64,000 bases of DNA from Berberis thunbergii (lineage: Eukaryota > Streptophyta > Magnoliopsida > Ranunculales > Berberidaceae), in contig QNQO01006272.1 of NCBI GenBank assembly GCA_003290165.1, forward strand, positions 124,001 to 188,000, in the 5' to 3' direction. Positions 48,028-61,050 of this stretch are shown one piece after another. The notes beneath the pieces are model-generated. The model ran no database searches. It was not told the origin of the DNA and was given only the letters and a program-made list of their open reading frames with translations. How positions within the stretch are numbered: position 1 is the stretch's first letter; each line of letters starts with the position of its first letter. A program made the translations under genes and the position numbers.

Positions 48028-49960
48028 TGATGCGGATTTAACTAGCCTAAATAAATAGGTTAATGTAACCCACTTGTAATAACCGCAAGTGCACGGTGCC
48101 TAACTGGTAGACAACGGCAAGTACGGGTCGATCCCACGAGGAAGGTGGATTAAATTAATATTTAGAAATTATCTGAACTAATTTAGAGAAAATGAGGTTA
48201 CAGTGTTTTTAAAACTAAACTAAAAATAAATTAAAAATAAGAAAAATAAAATAAAATAAAAGATAGATGAGATGGATTTTATGGGCTTGGACTGACCAAT
48301 GAGTTAGCAAAAACATTTAAATCTAAATTACTGAAAATTTAAACGAGAAGCTTTAGGGATGAGAATCCCTTGCTTACACCGAATATGTGATCGTTTAAAA
48401 TCCAATTCAAATTATATCATGTTTCTATCAAACATTAACAAATTATTTCAAGCAAATACGCTCTTACCAAGTATTAAGTGTCTTTTTAGGGCACAATTAA
48501 TCAAAGTTTAAGCTTAATATTTCAAGCACGTGCTTTGAATATTGATAAAGGGTAATTCTAACTATCAAACATATCAAATTTAATTTCTCGAAAATGAAAG
48601 GTGAAAACAATTTATCAAATATTCAGAAATAAATTGTAATTAACAATTAAGCACACAATTCAATAAAATAAATCAAAATGAATTATGCAATCCCTTTGGT
48701 TTGACACAAACTCGATGTGGTGGTACTCAGCACATCAGCAGGTGGTCACAACACGAATCCCGAGAAAAATGTTTGCAAATGCTCTGTGGTGTTACAGAGC
48801 AGAAATCAAGGTGCCAATAGCCAAATAACAGATTTGATTTGGTCTCCCGCCCTCGCTACAGTGACGGTCGTCTTCTCCAGCGAGTAGCGGCGCTGCTCCG
48901 CCTTCCTCCGTGCTTCTCGCGAGGATCTTCGACTTCCAAATGCCTCCAGAACCTGCAAAAGAATAGAGAAGGTCTAACAACGAGAAAAATACAAAAAAAT
49001 GAAGGAGGACGAGGAACAGGGACTCCCTGTTTCTGCTTGCGAGCTCTGTCTCGTGAGGTGGTGGCGGTGGTGCTCGGTCTGGTCGTGACGGTGGTCGCGT
49101 GAGAGGAGGACAGGAAGGAGGTCGAGACGAAGAGAGGCTGAGAGAGGGGAGGAGCAGGGTATGTGGCGAGGCGGAATAGAATCGCGGTGATGGCGGCTCT
49201 GTTTCGCGGTGATTGTGGTGTCTCGCGGATGTGTTCAGTCACGAAACAGGTTGATGGCGGATGGAGGTTGATGGATGATGGACAGGAAGAGGGACATGGA
49301 CGGTGATGGAGGTGGCTATGTCGCGAAACAGGGTTGTCACACCCTTGTTTCGTGGTGGTGGCGGTTGTGCTGTCCGGAGGTGGTGGTGGTGCTCGAGTGA
49401 TGGTAGTTGATGGATGATGGAGGTGATTGCTGAGTGATCTGGACAGAGAATGAGTGAGAGATGGATAGGTGGTGATGGTGATGAGAATCACCATGTGAGT
49501 AAGAGGTTTTGATTTTTGTCTAATTCTTCTTTTCCCTTCTCTTCCTCCCTTTTTGTGAAGGAAGAGGATTTGGTCTTCTAATGATTTTTTTTCTTCCCTT
49601 TTCTTCCTCCCCTTTTCTCACCATATTCTCTTCTATTTATAGAGAAAGATCAAAGTGAAGAGGGATGAAATCAAAGGAACATTCATCAAGGTATAAATGA
49701 GAGAATATTCTTTAGGGGTAGGATTGGGTTTGGGGTTATGTGGATAGGTTTTGGGTTTAGGTTTGTGACCATCTACTTTGTACCACCTCTAGAATCGACA
49801 AATTGTCATTCCTTAAATTGTCACCTTAATACGATTTCATCGTTCACGCTCAAATTCCTACAAATACATGAAAACGAAATAATTACTATAAAATATAATA
49901 ATCGAAACACTAACATGTATAAATTAAGGGATATATTATGTAATAATTATGTGAATATCA
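48028..49960 (-). repeat. 5' LTR (right copy) of the Athila element
   Basis: Direct partner of 41148-43085. Small indels (for example near 48740 and 48970) and scattered substitutions show the insertion is not recent. Confidence 0.9.
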
Positions 49961-49965
49961 CAAAC

Positions 49966-50530
49966 CGAAGCCCTAGTCATCTCGATCTCCATTGCAAGGT
50001 GGGAGGTAAAGAAAGTTTTGGTAGACACAGAAATCTCGCTCAACATCCTGTTCTACAACGTGTTCCGTAGTATGGACCTCAATGAGGAAAATTTGACGTA
50101 CCCATATTACCCGCTGATTGGATTCGGCGGGGAGAAATGTTTCCCCATCGGGAAGATAAGGTTAGCAACAGTTGCAGGAGAGCAGCAGCTAAGAAAGGTC
50201 ATATTTTTGGACTTCATGGTAGTAGACGCGCCATCGACATACAACCTTATCTTGGGAAGACCATGACTCCACCAGATGGAAGCAGTGGTCTCCACCCTTC
50301 ATTAGTGTGTGAAGTACAACGCTAACCACTCCGAAGGGACAATGCGTGGAGACCAACCTATGGAACGAGGCTGCCATTACGTCGCACTGAACAAATAGAA
50401 TGCTCCCAGATCCAACTACATCCTGTGGAGCAGCCTGAACCAGTACCAAGAAAAATGACGATAAAGGCCAAGGCATACGGGAACACAACCCCTCGACTTT
50501 CCGTGGGTGCGGAGATTAACCCCTCTACAA
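49966..50530 (+). pseudogene. Tat retropepsin-like protease remnant
   Basis: The frame runs across the Athila insertion: FTNKDLEGVRAPQT before it, and EALVISISIARWEVKKVLVDTE after. It continues FFPIGKIRLATVAGEQQ-like sequence to the terminal APSTYNLILGRP. The expected D-T/S-G active-site triplet reads D-T-E, so the conserved glycine is lost. A stop follows the LGRP box, and later residues (YNANHSEG, GCHYVALNK) continue the family pattern to about 50400. Reverse transcriptase should follow but is not present. Confidence 0.8.
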
Positions 50531-52090
50531 GGTTTACTCTTCAGTAACCTCTGTAACGCCAGCAAATCTTGATTGTCCGCTTAAAACACTAACAATCCAC
50601 AAAGGCCATCCGAATTCACATCAGGGCTAGGATCAATCTCTTTTAGTCAACAGTTAGTCTTTTTCGATTGTTTATTTCCCTTTCCATAGTCAATGTGTAC
50701 TTTTAGTTCTTAAAGACTTATGTGATTTGCAATCATTAAGAAGTAAAGAAAGGATTACGAAAACAAATTCTATTGATTATTGGAAAGATGTAACAACAAA
50801 CGCCTTGAGACAGATACAAAAGACTACAAACTACAAGCATCTGAAATCAGTGCGATATGAAGTAAAGACTCGCTTAGATGATCTAACTATGTAAAGGTAT
50901 CCAAAGAAGATTCCGCTCCTCAACCTCTCCGCGAAGACTGAAATGAGCAAGAACAGAATTAAAATTAATATCACGTTCAACGCTTTCGTAGACATACCCC
51001 TCAAATATGGTTTGAGGTGGCACAAAATCGGCAACCAGAAGCATCACAAAAATTTACGGCCAACTCACAAGCTCTATCCGATCAACCAGATGAACTTGGG
51101 ACAAATATTAGGTAAGAAAGACATGAACGTCTGAGAGTCGTCTATGGCCCACTCTGACAGGCCATATCCAATTCCACCCCAACCCGGACGTCGATTTCCA
51201 GCTCAAGGCGAGGCGACAGAGCTAATCGAGAAGCAGTGAAGGCAGATGCTCGGACAATGGCTGCTGGTGTTATCTCTGAAATTGAACAATCAGGAACAAC
51301 GATAGGCACCAACACACGAATGACTGACTCTTCCCTTGGAAGATAGTGTGTACTTCTCCTCCGCGACATGATAAGAAATTACGAGATCTCAGCAGATAAC
51401 CTACGTGCCCACCTATAACAGATGACCATGCATAACGACGAATATGATCATGCCTGAACGGTGCAAATGTCAAAACATTCGAAGACTCCATTGCTAGAAA
51501 TCTCCTTTTAGCCTTTGGAAAACCCAAAACACTTTATTCAAACAAGAACAATACAAGGAATAAGCTCTGCGAAAGATAGTGCCTATAACGATGGAAGAAC
51601 ATTATTATATAGACATTATGATTCACCAAACAGGCACCCCAGCATTAACTATTAAACATTGAATATCATATGGGAAATGAGAAGGCGGCGATTCCCAAGG
51701 AAACTGCGCAGACCACGTTCGGTCAATTAATGGCACTGCACACAACCCCATCAATTGAGGGGGAGTAACTGATATTCAACTTTTTCGCAGCATATGCCAT
51801 ACATGTGTTACCACACAATCTATGTCGTACACGTAGCGCAACCGTACATGAAACCCTAGTTCTTCCTTTGCGGGCCCATAGGCTCGACCCACCATTCAAA
51901 CAATATTTTGTTACATGCTTGGCACGAGTACAGATCCAAATCAACTTTGACGCACGAATCGTTGTTTAATTTAAGGTAATGTTGTCCACGGTGCCAACAC
52001 TAGTGAACATGGGTTTGCACGCCCTCAAAATGGCGGGACCTCTCTCCAACCGGGCAAGCTTAGTCAGCCAAGGCTGATGACGACGACTTT
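50531..52090. other. Tat interior of unknown content
   Basis: Where polymerase and integrase should lie, no domain is readable on either strand. A 75-codon minus-strand frame at 51142-51369 (starting MSRRRSTHYLPREES) is not recognised. The sequence after 51960 passes into degenerate copies of the tandem repeat. Confidence 0.5.
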
Positions 52091-55000
52091 TGGTACGTCC
52101 CGACACCTAGTCCACCCAGTGGGGATCCTGGTGGTTTAGAAGTGGGAGTCTAATTAGCGCTATCACGCCTGGTGACGACGACTCGCCAGGGATCGTTGCC
52201 CCCTTCGTGGTCAATGATCGCCGAACCCGATCAGGTAAGCCTAGCAGGAAACGACTGACAACGAAAACTTCTGATCAATGCCCATACCTGTAGCCCCACT
52301 ACGCGGGTGTAGATGGTTTGGAAGGTGAGAGCCTAGTCAGACTCGAACTGATTCTGACGGATCACCACGGGACCATTGCTTTTTAGCGTGGTCGCCGAAT
52401 TACCAACTCTGGACTTGTAGCCCTGATGCGGATTTAACTAACCTAAATTAATAGGTTAATTCAGCCCACTTGTAATAACCGCAAGTGCACGATGTCTAAC
52501 TGGTAGACAACGGCAAGTACGGGTCGATCCCACGAAGAAGGTGGATGCAATTGAAATTTAGAAATTATCTAAACTAATTTGTAGGAAATGGGGTTACAAC
52601 ATTTTTAAAACTAAACTAAAATAAATTAAAAATAGGAAAAATAAAAGATAGATGAGATGAATTTTTGTGGGCTTGGACTCACCAATGAGTTAGCAAATTA
52701 TTTAAATCTAAATTACTGAATTTAAAAATGAGAGGCGTTAGGGATGAGAATCCCTTGCTTACACCGAATATGTGATCGTTAAAATCCAATTCAACTTATA
52801 TCATGTTTCTATCAAACATTAACAAATTATTTCAAGCAAATACGCTCTTACCAAGTATTAAGTGTCTTTTTAGGGCACACTTAATCAAAGTTTAAGCTTA
52901 ACATTTTTAGCACATGCTTTGAATATTGATAAAGGGGTAATTCTAACTACCAAACATATCAAGTTTAATTTCTCGAACGTGAAAGGTGAAAGCAAATTAT
53001 CAAAAATTCAGAAATAAATTGTAATTAACAATTAAACACACAATTCAGTAAAATAAATCAAAATAACTTATACAACCCATTTAGTTTGTCACAAACTCGA
53101 TGTGGTGGTACTCAGCAGATCAGCGGGTGGTCCGAACACAAATCCCGAGAAAATGAATTACAAAGCTCTGTGGTAGTACAGAGAGAAATCGGGGGTGCAA
53201 ATAACAAAAATTAGAATTCTGTTATTTCCCGCCAGAGCTACAGTACTGCTACAGTACCGCTATAGTGACAGCGCTTGCTCCGCCTTCTTCTCCAGTGCGA
53301 CAGCGCCGCTCGCGGCTGTTCTTCGCTCCCGTTTTCCAAACGTCTCCAAAACCTGCAAAATAAGAGAGAGATGCAATAAGAAACTCCCAAACAGAGAGAG
53401 AGAACAGGAAGGATACTCCCTGTTTCGTTTCATGTTTCAGCGGTGGTTGTGCACCGCTGCAACTCTCCGCCTTGTGATGGTGGCTGTGAGGGATGGAGAC
53501 AGGAAAGAGGTCGAGATGGCTGCTGAACCTGTTTTGGCTCTGTCGCGAGGCGGAACAAAGTCGCTGTGATGGCGGCTCTGTTTCGCGGTGGTTGTGGTGG
53601 CTGGACGGTGGCGAAGAGAGGGAGGCAGAGAAGAAGAGAGGGTGGTGATGGCGGAACTCGGTGGTGTGGACGGTCTGTCTGGGTCGCGAGGTGGAAATTT
53701 GATGTGAAACAGGGTTGTCACGCCCCTGTTCACGGTGGTGATGGTGGCGGCTCTGTTTCGTAACGATGGTCAGTGATTGTTAGGTGGTGGCGGAAGGACA
53801 GATGATGGTTGATGGTGGATGGAGGATGATGGACAGGGAGAGGAACAGTGCGGTGATGGTGAAGTGATGTTTTTAACGTGAAACAGGGGAATAGGGTTGT
53901 CACGCCCGTGTTTCACGGTGATTAATGGCGGTGGCGGTCTGTTTTGTGGTGTACGGGGTGGCTGATGGTGGGAGGCGGAGCTTGGTGGTGTGGCTGATGA
54001 TGGATGGGGAGGGTGATGAGAATCACTCAATTGAAGGACAGAGGATTTGGTTCTCCACTGATATTTTTCTTCCCTTCTCTTCCTTCCATTCTCATCCATT
54101 GAATTTTTGTATTTAAAGAGAATTAGGAGAAAATGAATGTGGACAGGTTCAAGAGAGTGTTCAACGAGTGATTTAAGAAAAAAAATAAATCAAAATCTTT
54201 GGTGATTGAGGGAATGTGTCCAGGGTTTGATTGGGCTTAGCATTGGATTTGGATTTAAGTTATGGGCTTGGTTTTGGGTTTATGGGTTAGGTTTTGGGTT
54301 TAGGTTATGGGCTTAGGTTTTGGGTTTAGATATGTGACCCTCTACTTTGTCCCACCGCTAGAATCGACCAATTGTCGTTCCTTAACTTGTTGCCTTAATA
54401 TGATTTCATCATTTATGCTCAAATCCCTACAAAGACATCAAAACGAAATAATTACTATAAAATATAATAATCGAAACACTAACATATATAAATTGAGGAA
54501 TATATTATGTGAATATCAAGCCCCCATTGTGTGGGTGTAGATAGTTTAGTAGGTGGGAGCCTAGTCAGTCACGAATTGATTTCGATGGCTCGCCAAGGGA
54601 CCACTGCTTTTCAACGTGGCCACCGAATTACCAACCCTTGGACTTGTAGCCCCCATTGCGCGGGTGCAGATAGTTTAAAAGGTGGGAGCCTAGTCAGTCA
54701 CTAACTGATTTTGATGGCTCATCACGGGACCACTGCTTTTCAGCATGGCCGCTGAATTTCAACCCTAGACTTATAGCCCCCATTGTGCGGGTGTAGATAG
54801 TTTAGAAGGTGTGAGCCTAGTCAGCCACGAACTAATTCCGAGGGGCTCGCCATGAGACCACTATTTTTCACCGTGGCAGCCGAATTGCCAACCCTTGAGT
54901 TGTAGCCCCACTGAGCAGATGTAGATAGTTAGAAGGTGGGAGCCTAGTCAGTCGCGAACTGATTTCGACAACTTGCCACGGGACCATTGCTCTTCAGCGT

Positions 55001-55340
55001 GGTCGCCGAAAACTCCCAAATTTGTAGCTTGATGCGCACAAGTGTAGATAATTTGGAAAGTGGGAGCCTAGTCAGTCCCGAATTGTTTCCGATGGCTTGC
55101 AACGGGACCACTGCTTTTCAGCCTGATCACCGACCCCTTTGACTCAAACTTGTGGTCCCCACCGCCCTGGTATAGATGGTTTGAAAGGTGGGAGACTAGT
55201 CAGTCCCTGACTGATGTCGACGACTCGCCACGGGACTACTGTTCTTCAACATAGTTCCAAATCGTTACTCCTCAACCCATTAGTCCACATTGTTTGGGAC
55301 ATAGATGGTTCAGAATGTGGGAGCCCCAAGCAGCTCACCA
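52091..55340 (+). repeat. Tandem array of ~125-bp units in the Tat element, split by a solo LTR
   Basis: Units start near 52289, then after the solo LTR near 54519, 54645, 54771, 54899, 55023, 55151 and 55280, with a degenerate copy before 52289. Each contains TGTAGCCCC, then GGTGTAGATAGTTT, GGGAGCCTAGTCAGTC, ACGGGACCACTGCTTTTCAG and CGCCGAATTACCAAC. Spacing is 124-129 bp. Such arrays between coding region and 3' LTR are known in Tat elements and can seed satellite DNA. Confidence 0.88.
52424..54518. mobile_element. Solo LTR of an Athila-type element inside the tandem array
   Basis: 2095 bp beginning TGATGCGGATTTAACTA and ending GTGAATATCA, homologous to the LTRs at 41148 and 48028 but clearly more diverged from them than they are from each other. 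The target duplication AGCCC at 52419-52423 and 54519-54523 is exact. No internal region is left, so it results from LTR-LTR recombination. Confidence 0.92.
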
Positions 55341-55767
55341 AGCGACCACCGCTCTCCTACGAAACAACGACCGCAAAATCGAATCTAGCTAAGTCAATGT
55401 CTTCACGCTATGGACTGGCCAGCAAAGACAACTTGCGTCGACACATAGATCATCCGGCTAGTGTCTAAATAAATGCTACATAGCGTGTTAGCCAGAGCTT
55501 ACGACACCTGGCTCCGTACAAAATCTTCAACGCGTAAGCTCGACTATCGCAACTTGCCCATAGCAACAATTGCAGCCGACCAATCGGACAAGTAAGGCAA
55601 GCCTCCAATAGCTTACCTCGAGGACAAGACAACAACTCAGGCAAACCAACCCAAGGCTAAACTATCAGCAACATGCCTGCTATCGGACATGACTATGCAA
55701 CAGTGACTCTGAAGTCATTCGCAACATAAATGGTCAAACTCCTAGCAGCCGACTACCATTCGACGTC
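55341..55767. other. Spacer between tandem array and antisense gene
   Basis: No feature recognised. Confidence 0.4.
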
Positions 55768-58438
55768 CTAATGATTCAACCAACTTATGCTAAAAAAAGA
55801 AGATAAGGAGAATTGAAAAACATACAATAGAAGCAACGAGCACAAAACGGATAAAATTGTTTTCATTAACAGTCGAACAAATGAGTACAAAACATAAAGT
55901 TCACTCCTTAACAAGAGAGGGTACAAAACAAAAGAGGTAAGCTTAGTGAGGGAAGGAGTAGGAGTCACCTCCACATGCATTACGGCCTGGGCATCAGGGT
56001 CCAAACTGCCCTCCTCGTCTGATGACGCAAAGGCAACAAACAAGTCTACATACGACATCTTCTTATTATAGCGACCAAAATCCCACACCGGATGCTCCTC
56101 CTTCATCAGCGCCAGCAGCTCCAGCCTGCCATGTACGACCCAGCGGAACTCACATTTTCCTTGTTCCTGCATAAGCTCTTCCTCTCGTGCCTTTGCATCA
56201 ACAAGTTCACTCTCCAATGGCTCCAACTTGCCTATCAGCGCATCAACCTGAAACTGCTTTGTGGCTAGACTACTCTTCACAGTGCTAAGCTCATGCCATT
56301 CCAATTCGAGCTGGTCTTCGACCTTCCTTGCCTCCCGGGCATTGAACTCCACATCATATTCCAATTATCGCTTTTGAGTAACCCGGTCAGCCTCATTCAA
56401 AACATTCTCTTCAGCAAGATACTGCAATTCAGAACGCGCCTCAGTTGCAGCTTCCTGTTCAGCCTCCTTGTCTCGGCATATTCGGCTCAACTCCTACTTG
56501 AGTTTGTCTCTCTCAAACACCGCCTCTGCCAGATCACACTCAAGGGCTTCCAGATGAGCCCTCTGAGTCTCGGCAACCATGACTGACTGCTCCAGCCCCT
56601 TTTCCTCAGTCTGCTTCTATAGCTGCTCAATTTCATAAAGCACATCAAAATACAACGCTTGTATGTGCGAGAAGACACGCTCCATGGTGTGTACCCTCTC
56701 ACGAGCAGCCTCGACTTCCATCCCAGCAACGACCACCTGGCTCAAGTGAGACATACCCAACATAAGGTACTTTAAACCCTTATCCATACACCCTTCTAGC
56801 GTATCCTCCTCCGCTTTTGGAGCACAATCCATCAGCCAACTGTGACATCTGCTTATATGCTTCCTCGAAGCATACTCCACATCAACCTCTTGGTGCCATA
56901 CTTGAGTGCTCATCCTTACTAAGTCTGGTGATAACAGGCTTATCAACGCATCTAAATGAAGCTTTCCCGGATTAGGAATCATGCCTGCACCTCCTTTCGT
57001 CGTTGCCACTATTCCCAAGCTCTCCTCTGCGACCTTTTCCCTTGTCATGAACATCCGACCCTTTAGTACGAGACGACTTGAAGGGATTCGAAGGGAGAGG
57101 AGGGAGTGAATTCTCCAAAGGACCCTCCAACACTTCGAACTGTGACTTGGAACAAGATGGTGAACAATGAGAACCACATGAAACTTGGCATGTGCCACCA
57201 CGACCACTATCAGATAGCGCACCAACGGGACGATCAGATTCCACAACCTCAAGCGATCTTCATAGGGGCCTTTTGTTGGAACAGTTTCGCGTGAATCAAC
57301 ACTAGCGAAAGCTACCATTGCAACCCACACCAGCCGCTCATTCAAAGCTTCAACCAGGACATCACTAAGATTCGACCTGTCTTCAACCTTTGCAAACCAC
57401 AGGTAATCTTTCTCCCAGCCAAATACATCAGTCTCCATCCCGACGAGCCGATCGGACTCGCGTTCTTCCCTCACTAAAGCGGATCATACTGAAGGCAACC
57501 CAATTCTGACACGAGACCTCTTTGAACTCACGAAATATGCAAACGTCTCAAATGGCTCCTCCACGTCAGACATAACATGAGCTTTGGCCCCAATAGTTTT
57601 CCTCTTCCTAGAAGGGGCCCCATCTTCAAGCTTAACCTGCGATGCTCGGTACATAGTAGGGGCTACATGCCAGTTGTCCCACAACCCACTATGGATGAAG
57701 TTCGGGACGCTTATGACATCCACCACGTTCCTCATTGACAAGCCGCAGAACGTCTCTATAGTATTTTGCACCTCCAGGGTAAGAGAAGTAGTGGGAAACC
57801 TTCCTGTGAAGAAACACTAGCAATAATTAGCTAACTTGCAATCAAGCATAACAGAGTCAAAAGAAAAAGCTATACTTACGAAGCGGCCTGAACTCTCGTT
57901 CGAGCGAACGACCCTTGAACCGGAAGTACTTTGAATTCGCAGGGGTCAAGAAGCAATACTTTTTCCAAAACTTAAAATCAACTGGCAAATTCGTGAAGCA
58001 GGTCGGCGACATCATCTTACAGACGACATTACCCTTCAACTGAGGAGAAGTCAACAACTGGATTATCCGTGGTGTCACGCGGACGCCGACCTCCTTTGCC
58101 TTGATCAGAATGAAAAGTATAATCTTTTATCCATTGGGCCCCAACTGGGACAGAGGAATCCCAAGGAGGTTTTAGAATTCCCAAATCATGTCCAGAACGG
58201 GAAAACATACTTTAGTTTGAAGCATCCCACGATGCAAGTAGATGAACCTCGCCGGTGGCGACATTGGCGTCCAGTCACCTTTCAGGACATACAATGGCAG
58301 GTCCTCGGGGACCCCAAACTTTGTAAGAATTTCAGCAAGGCCGAGCTCGAAAAACAACCTGTCTTCGAAAAACTCCAGGCCCCTGACCATGGTTGCATCA
58401 TCAAGAAGGCCTTGTTGAGCCATGAAGAAGACGGACAA
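55768..58438 (-). pseudogene. Antisense gene of the Tat element (putative gypsy-type transposon protein)
   Basis: Read leftward from 58438: FGVPEDLPLYVLKGDW, then YLHRGMLQTKVCFPVLDM, the N-terminal domain annotated in plants as putative gypsy-type transposon (Transposase_28). It continues PRIIQLLTSPQLKGNVVC and NLPVDFKFWKKYCFLTP, then IHSGLWDNWHV, a basic segment SRKRKTIGAK, and a long coiled-coil stretch (56730-56160: VEAARERVHTMERVFSH, ALECDLAEAVFERDKLK, KLEPLESELVDAKAREEE). It ends with an acidic SSDEEGSLDPDAQ tail near 56010. An intron probably lies near 57840. Stops at about 57486, 56617 and 56366 break it. This corresponds to the antisense ORFs described in Tat elements; function unknown. 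Confidence 0.78.
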
Positions 58439-58670
58439 TCTTTTCTAAATCAAAAGATGAACATAGCAGTATCTTCAAAAGCAAAAAAAATAAAAGAGTC
58501 AGACTCCGCACTATGGATGACATAAATAGGAAATAGGTTTCCGCCACTTTTTCGCTGAACCGATGCGCGTACAATTAATGCAACGCGTGGCTCAAGCAAC
58601 AATTCAAACTCAATCATCATGAGCGGCGTATCTTTTCAAAAGATGAATTAGTGAATCGATGTGACAACCC

Positions 58671-58690
58671 ACTAACTCGAGGGGAGTAGC
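58671..58690 (+). promoter_or_regulatory. Polypurine tract region of the large Tat element
   Basis: CGAGGGGAGTAGC immediately before the 3' LTR. The short relative at 13031 has AAGGGGAGTAGC at the same place. Confidence 0.7.
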
Positions 58691-59376
58691 TGATGATACA
58701 CAAAAACGCTCACATCCTTGAGCCATACAGATGTCATGATGATATCGAGGAACTACGAGCCCCAGCGTCGGCCCAACACCGATCCAGCCCAAATGGTGCC
58801 AAGCCTGCTTAATTCAGTCCTCCAGACGGACCCGAACTCTTACAACATGCTAGGCCTACACGTCTCATCGCTATCCTCAATACTCGTAAGTCCTACTAAG
58901 GAAAATATCTTGAAGATCAGCTTCGGACAGGCAATTACAACAGCTCTCTGCTTCCAACTAGGAAGCAAATACCATAGTACATTCAACGGAGGGAATCTTC
59001 CTCCTACGGATTGCTCTTGGATTGGGAACTATCTCCCGCGTATCTAGGAATACAGGGTTAACATGGAATTTCCCTCCTTTAGCACGTATCCTAATTAGAT
59101 AAGGATCTCCAAGAAGATCTCCTTCCTAAACTACGCCTTCGATGGCCTGGTAAAACCAGGACTCCTGCATTATAAATAAAACATGAGGTTGGTAAGCTAA
59201 TGTACACTACAAATTCCCTGTTTACAACATTACACCTTCCTTAGATCCCTGTCTGACTTTAGCATCTGAGTGCCATTGGCCACCACAACGGTGGTCCGTG
59301 GCTCACATGCGTTACTTGTGAAGGTTAGTGGTCAGCGGGACTAGGTCAAAGCAAGGTGCGAAAAATGATTGCATCA
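58691..59376 (+). repeat. 3' LTR of the large Tat element
   Basis: Direct partner of 38797-39456, ending TGCATCA before the ATAGT flank. Confidence 0.88.
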
Positions 59377-59747
59377 ATAGTGAAGAGATTTTGTTATGGA
59401 CAGAGATTCATAGGAAGCTCTTCAATGTTAGAGCATTTAGTGTGCTCTAAACTTGATAAAATACAAACAACAATCACTAGATTCATTGTTTTTTGTCAAT
59501 AGGATTGTTTTTGGCCAAAATCCTATTGAATTCTCATATGATCCATTTCCTTGACGAACTAAAATGAGTAGTGATACATTTTTTGAGTACTAGAATCAGT
59601 TTAATTTGTGTTCATCTCGTCCCGTCCCGAACCTATTTACTATGAGACGAGGTCGGGACGAAGTATATCTCGTCTCGATCCCGAGAGAATGGGATGAGAT
59701 CGAGATGAGGTCCATCCCGTCCCATCTCGTCCCGTGCCCACCTCCTA
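59377..59747. mobile_element. Right part of the interrupted hAT element
   Basis: Ends GTGCCCACCTCCTA and is followed by the TCCTGTAG duplication at 59748-59755. Rich in CCCGTCCC/CATCTCG repeats matching the left part at 37948. Confidence 0.85.
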
Positions 59748-61050
59748 TCCTGTAGCAATTATTTTTTAGGTGCAGTTCGTAAGTATCACTGTCGGGAAAC
59801 ACTTAGCCAGTAGAATTGACTCGGGATGAGACCAAAAAATATTGGTGACTCTATTCTGATCATCTACTATATGCCACTCAATATAATAATTCTCATTCAA
59901 CAAGTGCATTGTGGCTTGTACCCGCCTTTCAGTTAAAGTGTCTTTAGCTGATGAATGACATTGTAAACAATCTTCAAATATGACACATTTTTGGAAAACA
60001 TCTCTTTCAAACTAGGCAATATCTACAAAGGGACTACACCAGATGTGAACATGTTATGCAAATAAGCCATCTTTGCTTCATTCAATCTCCCAGCAAAGGA
60101 ATGCCGAGAAGAGATTTTAATCGTGGATGATTGTGGGTTCCACATGTCACTTGCAGCTTCCAGTGATCATTACCTTGTGACACCCCTATCAACTAGAATG
60201 GGCACCCACACTTTTTTGGATTGGTCAATTAACCAAACCTCCAATTTTTGCTTTTGATTTTTCTTGATCTTCCTTCCCTTCTCACATCCCAAGTGGATCC
60301 TTCATTTACGTCTACTATTAGCAGGTTCTGACTTTGTGATAATGAGAACTATGTTATTCTCCCAACCAACACCTTGACACCAAGCTATTAAGGATGACTT
60401 TGATGGAAATACCTACAAAAAAATAATGCATACTGACGTTAGGAACACTAATAAATGAACTTGTGAAACAAGATTAAATAATGTCGTGCCTACAAGAATT
60501 AACCTTACCTCTTCCATCATAAACAAGTAGCCATCATCGACTACCTCTTCTAGTTCTGGTTCATCATTCACTTCAGCATCATCATTGTGCTTCTACATTA
60601 AGTAAATAAAAAATTTGTTATTTTAATCATATATTAAGTGAGGTAATGAATAAATCATTAAGGCGAAGTTTACCTCTAGAATGTTTGCATCTTCCAAATA
60701 TGTTTCGTCTCCAGATCGTCAAGATTATGTGAATGTATCTCGAAATCGATTAGATCGGCGATGATATTTTGTGCACAAATGACAATAACAACGATCAAAC
60801 TAACCTTAAAAATAAGCAAGTTTTAGGCTTCAAATATTAACAACTAATCCTAAAAATAACAATGTTGCTTCAAATAAACCACGCAAGCTCATCTTAAATT
60901 GAGAGTGCACCTCGAGTGGAGTAGGTCATTCTTCTATTGAAACTGTTCATCTTCTTCGTTTACACCTATAAATGGAGTGCAATGCTAACTTTCAACTGCA
61001 ACATTATCATCTTGAAGCCTACCAAAACCATTTTCACTGAACTCATCCAT
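59748..61050 (-). pseudogene. MULE transposase 5' part (DNA-binding and N-terminal catalytic region)
   Basis: Reading leftward from an ATG at 61050 (MDEFSENGFGRLQDD). After a decayed section come VFPSKSSLIAWCQGVGWENN, then HLGCEKGRKIKKNQKQK, a FAR1-like zinc-binding region, then HSFAGRLNEAKMAYLHNMF, WHIVDD and VTNIFWSHPESILLAKCFP. The last codons before 59748 (YELHLKNNCYR) are continued by the segment left of the hAT at 37947, proving that the gene was once continuous. Stops and shifts occur throughout, and introns probably lie near 60410-60505 and 60600-60680. Confidence 0.8.

Larger units (their letters stand above)
41148..49960 (-). mobile_element. Non-autonomous Athila-type gypsy element, minus orientation (8.8 kb)
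   Basis: LTRs 41148-43085 and 48028-49960 (about 1.94 kb each) begin TGATGCGGATTTAACTA and end GTGAATATCA. The target duplication CAAAC is exact at 41143-41147 and 49961-49965. A primer-binding site lies next to the right-hand LTR and reads TGGCGTCGTTGCCCGAGA on the minus strand, so the element is transcribed leftward. The polypurine side is at 43086 (GGGGGTATT on the minus strand). The only sizeable coding frame is a gag/pol-derived ORF at 45269-46633; no polymerase is present. It is inserted between gag and protease of the Tat element. Confidence 0.9.
38797..59376 (+). mobile_element. Large non-autonomous Tat-type Ty3-gypsy element (20.6 kb including two nested insertions)
   Basis: LTRs at 38797-39456 and 58691-59376, both starting TGATGATACACAAAA and ending TGCATCA. 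Flanking pentamers GTAGT and ATAGT match at four of five bases. The interior has a primer-binding region (TTTGGAGCCGTCCGTGGGG), gag, a protease remnant, a tandem repeat array, a long antisense gene and a purine tract CGAGGGGAGTAGC. No reverse transcriptase, RNase H or integrase is readable in the ~9.0 kb of its own internal sequence. Net of the Athila element (41148-49960) and solo LTR (52424-54518) the whole element is about 9.7 kb. Confidence 0.88.
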
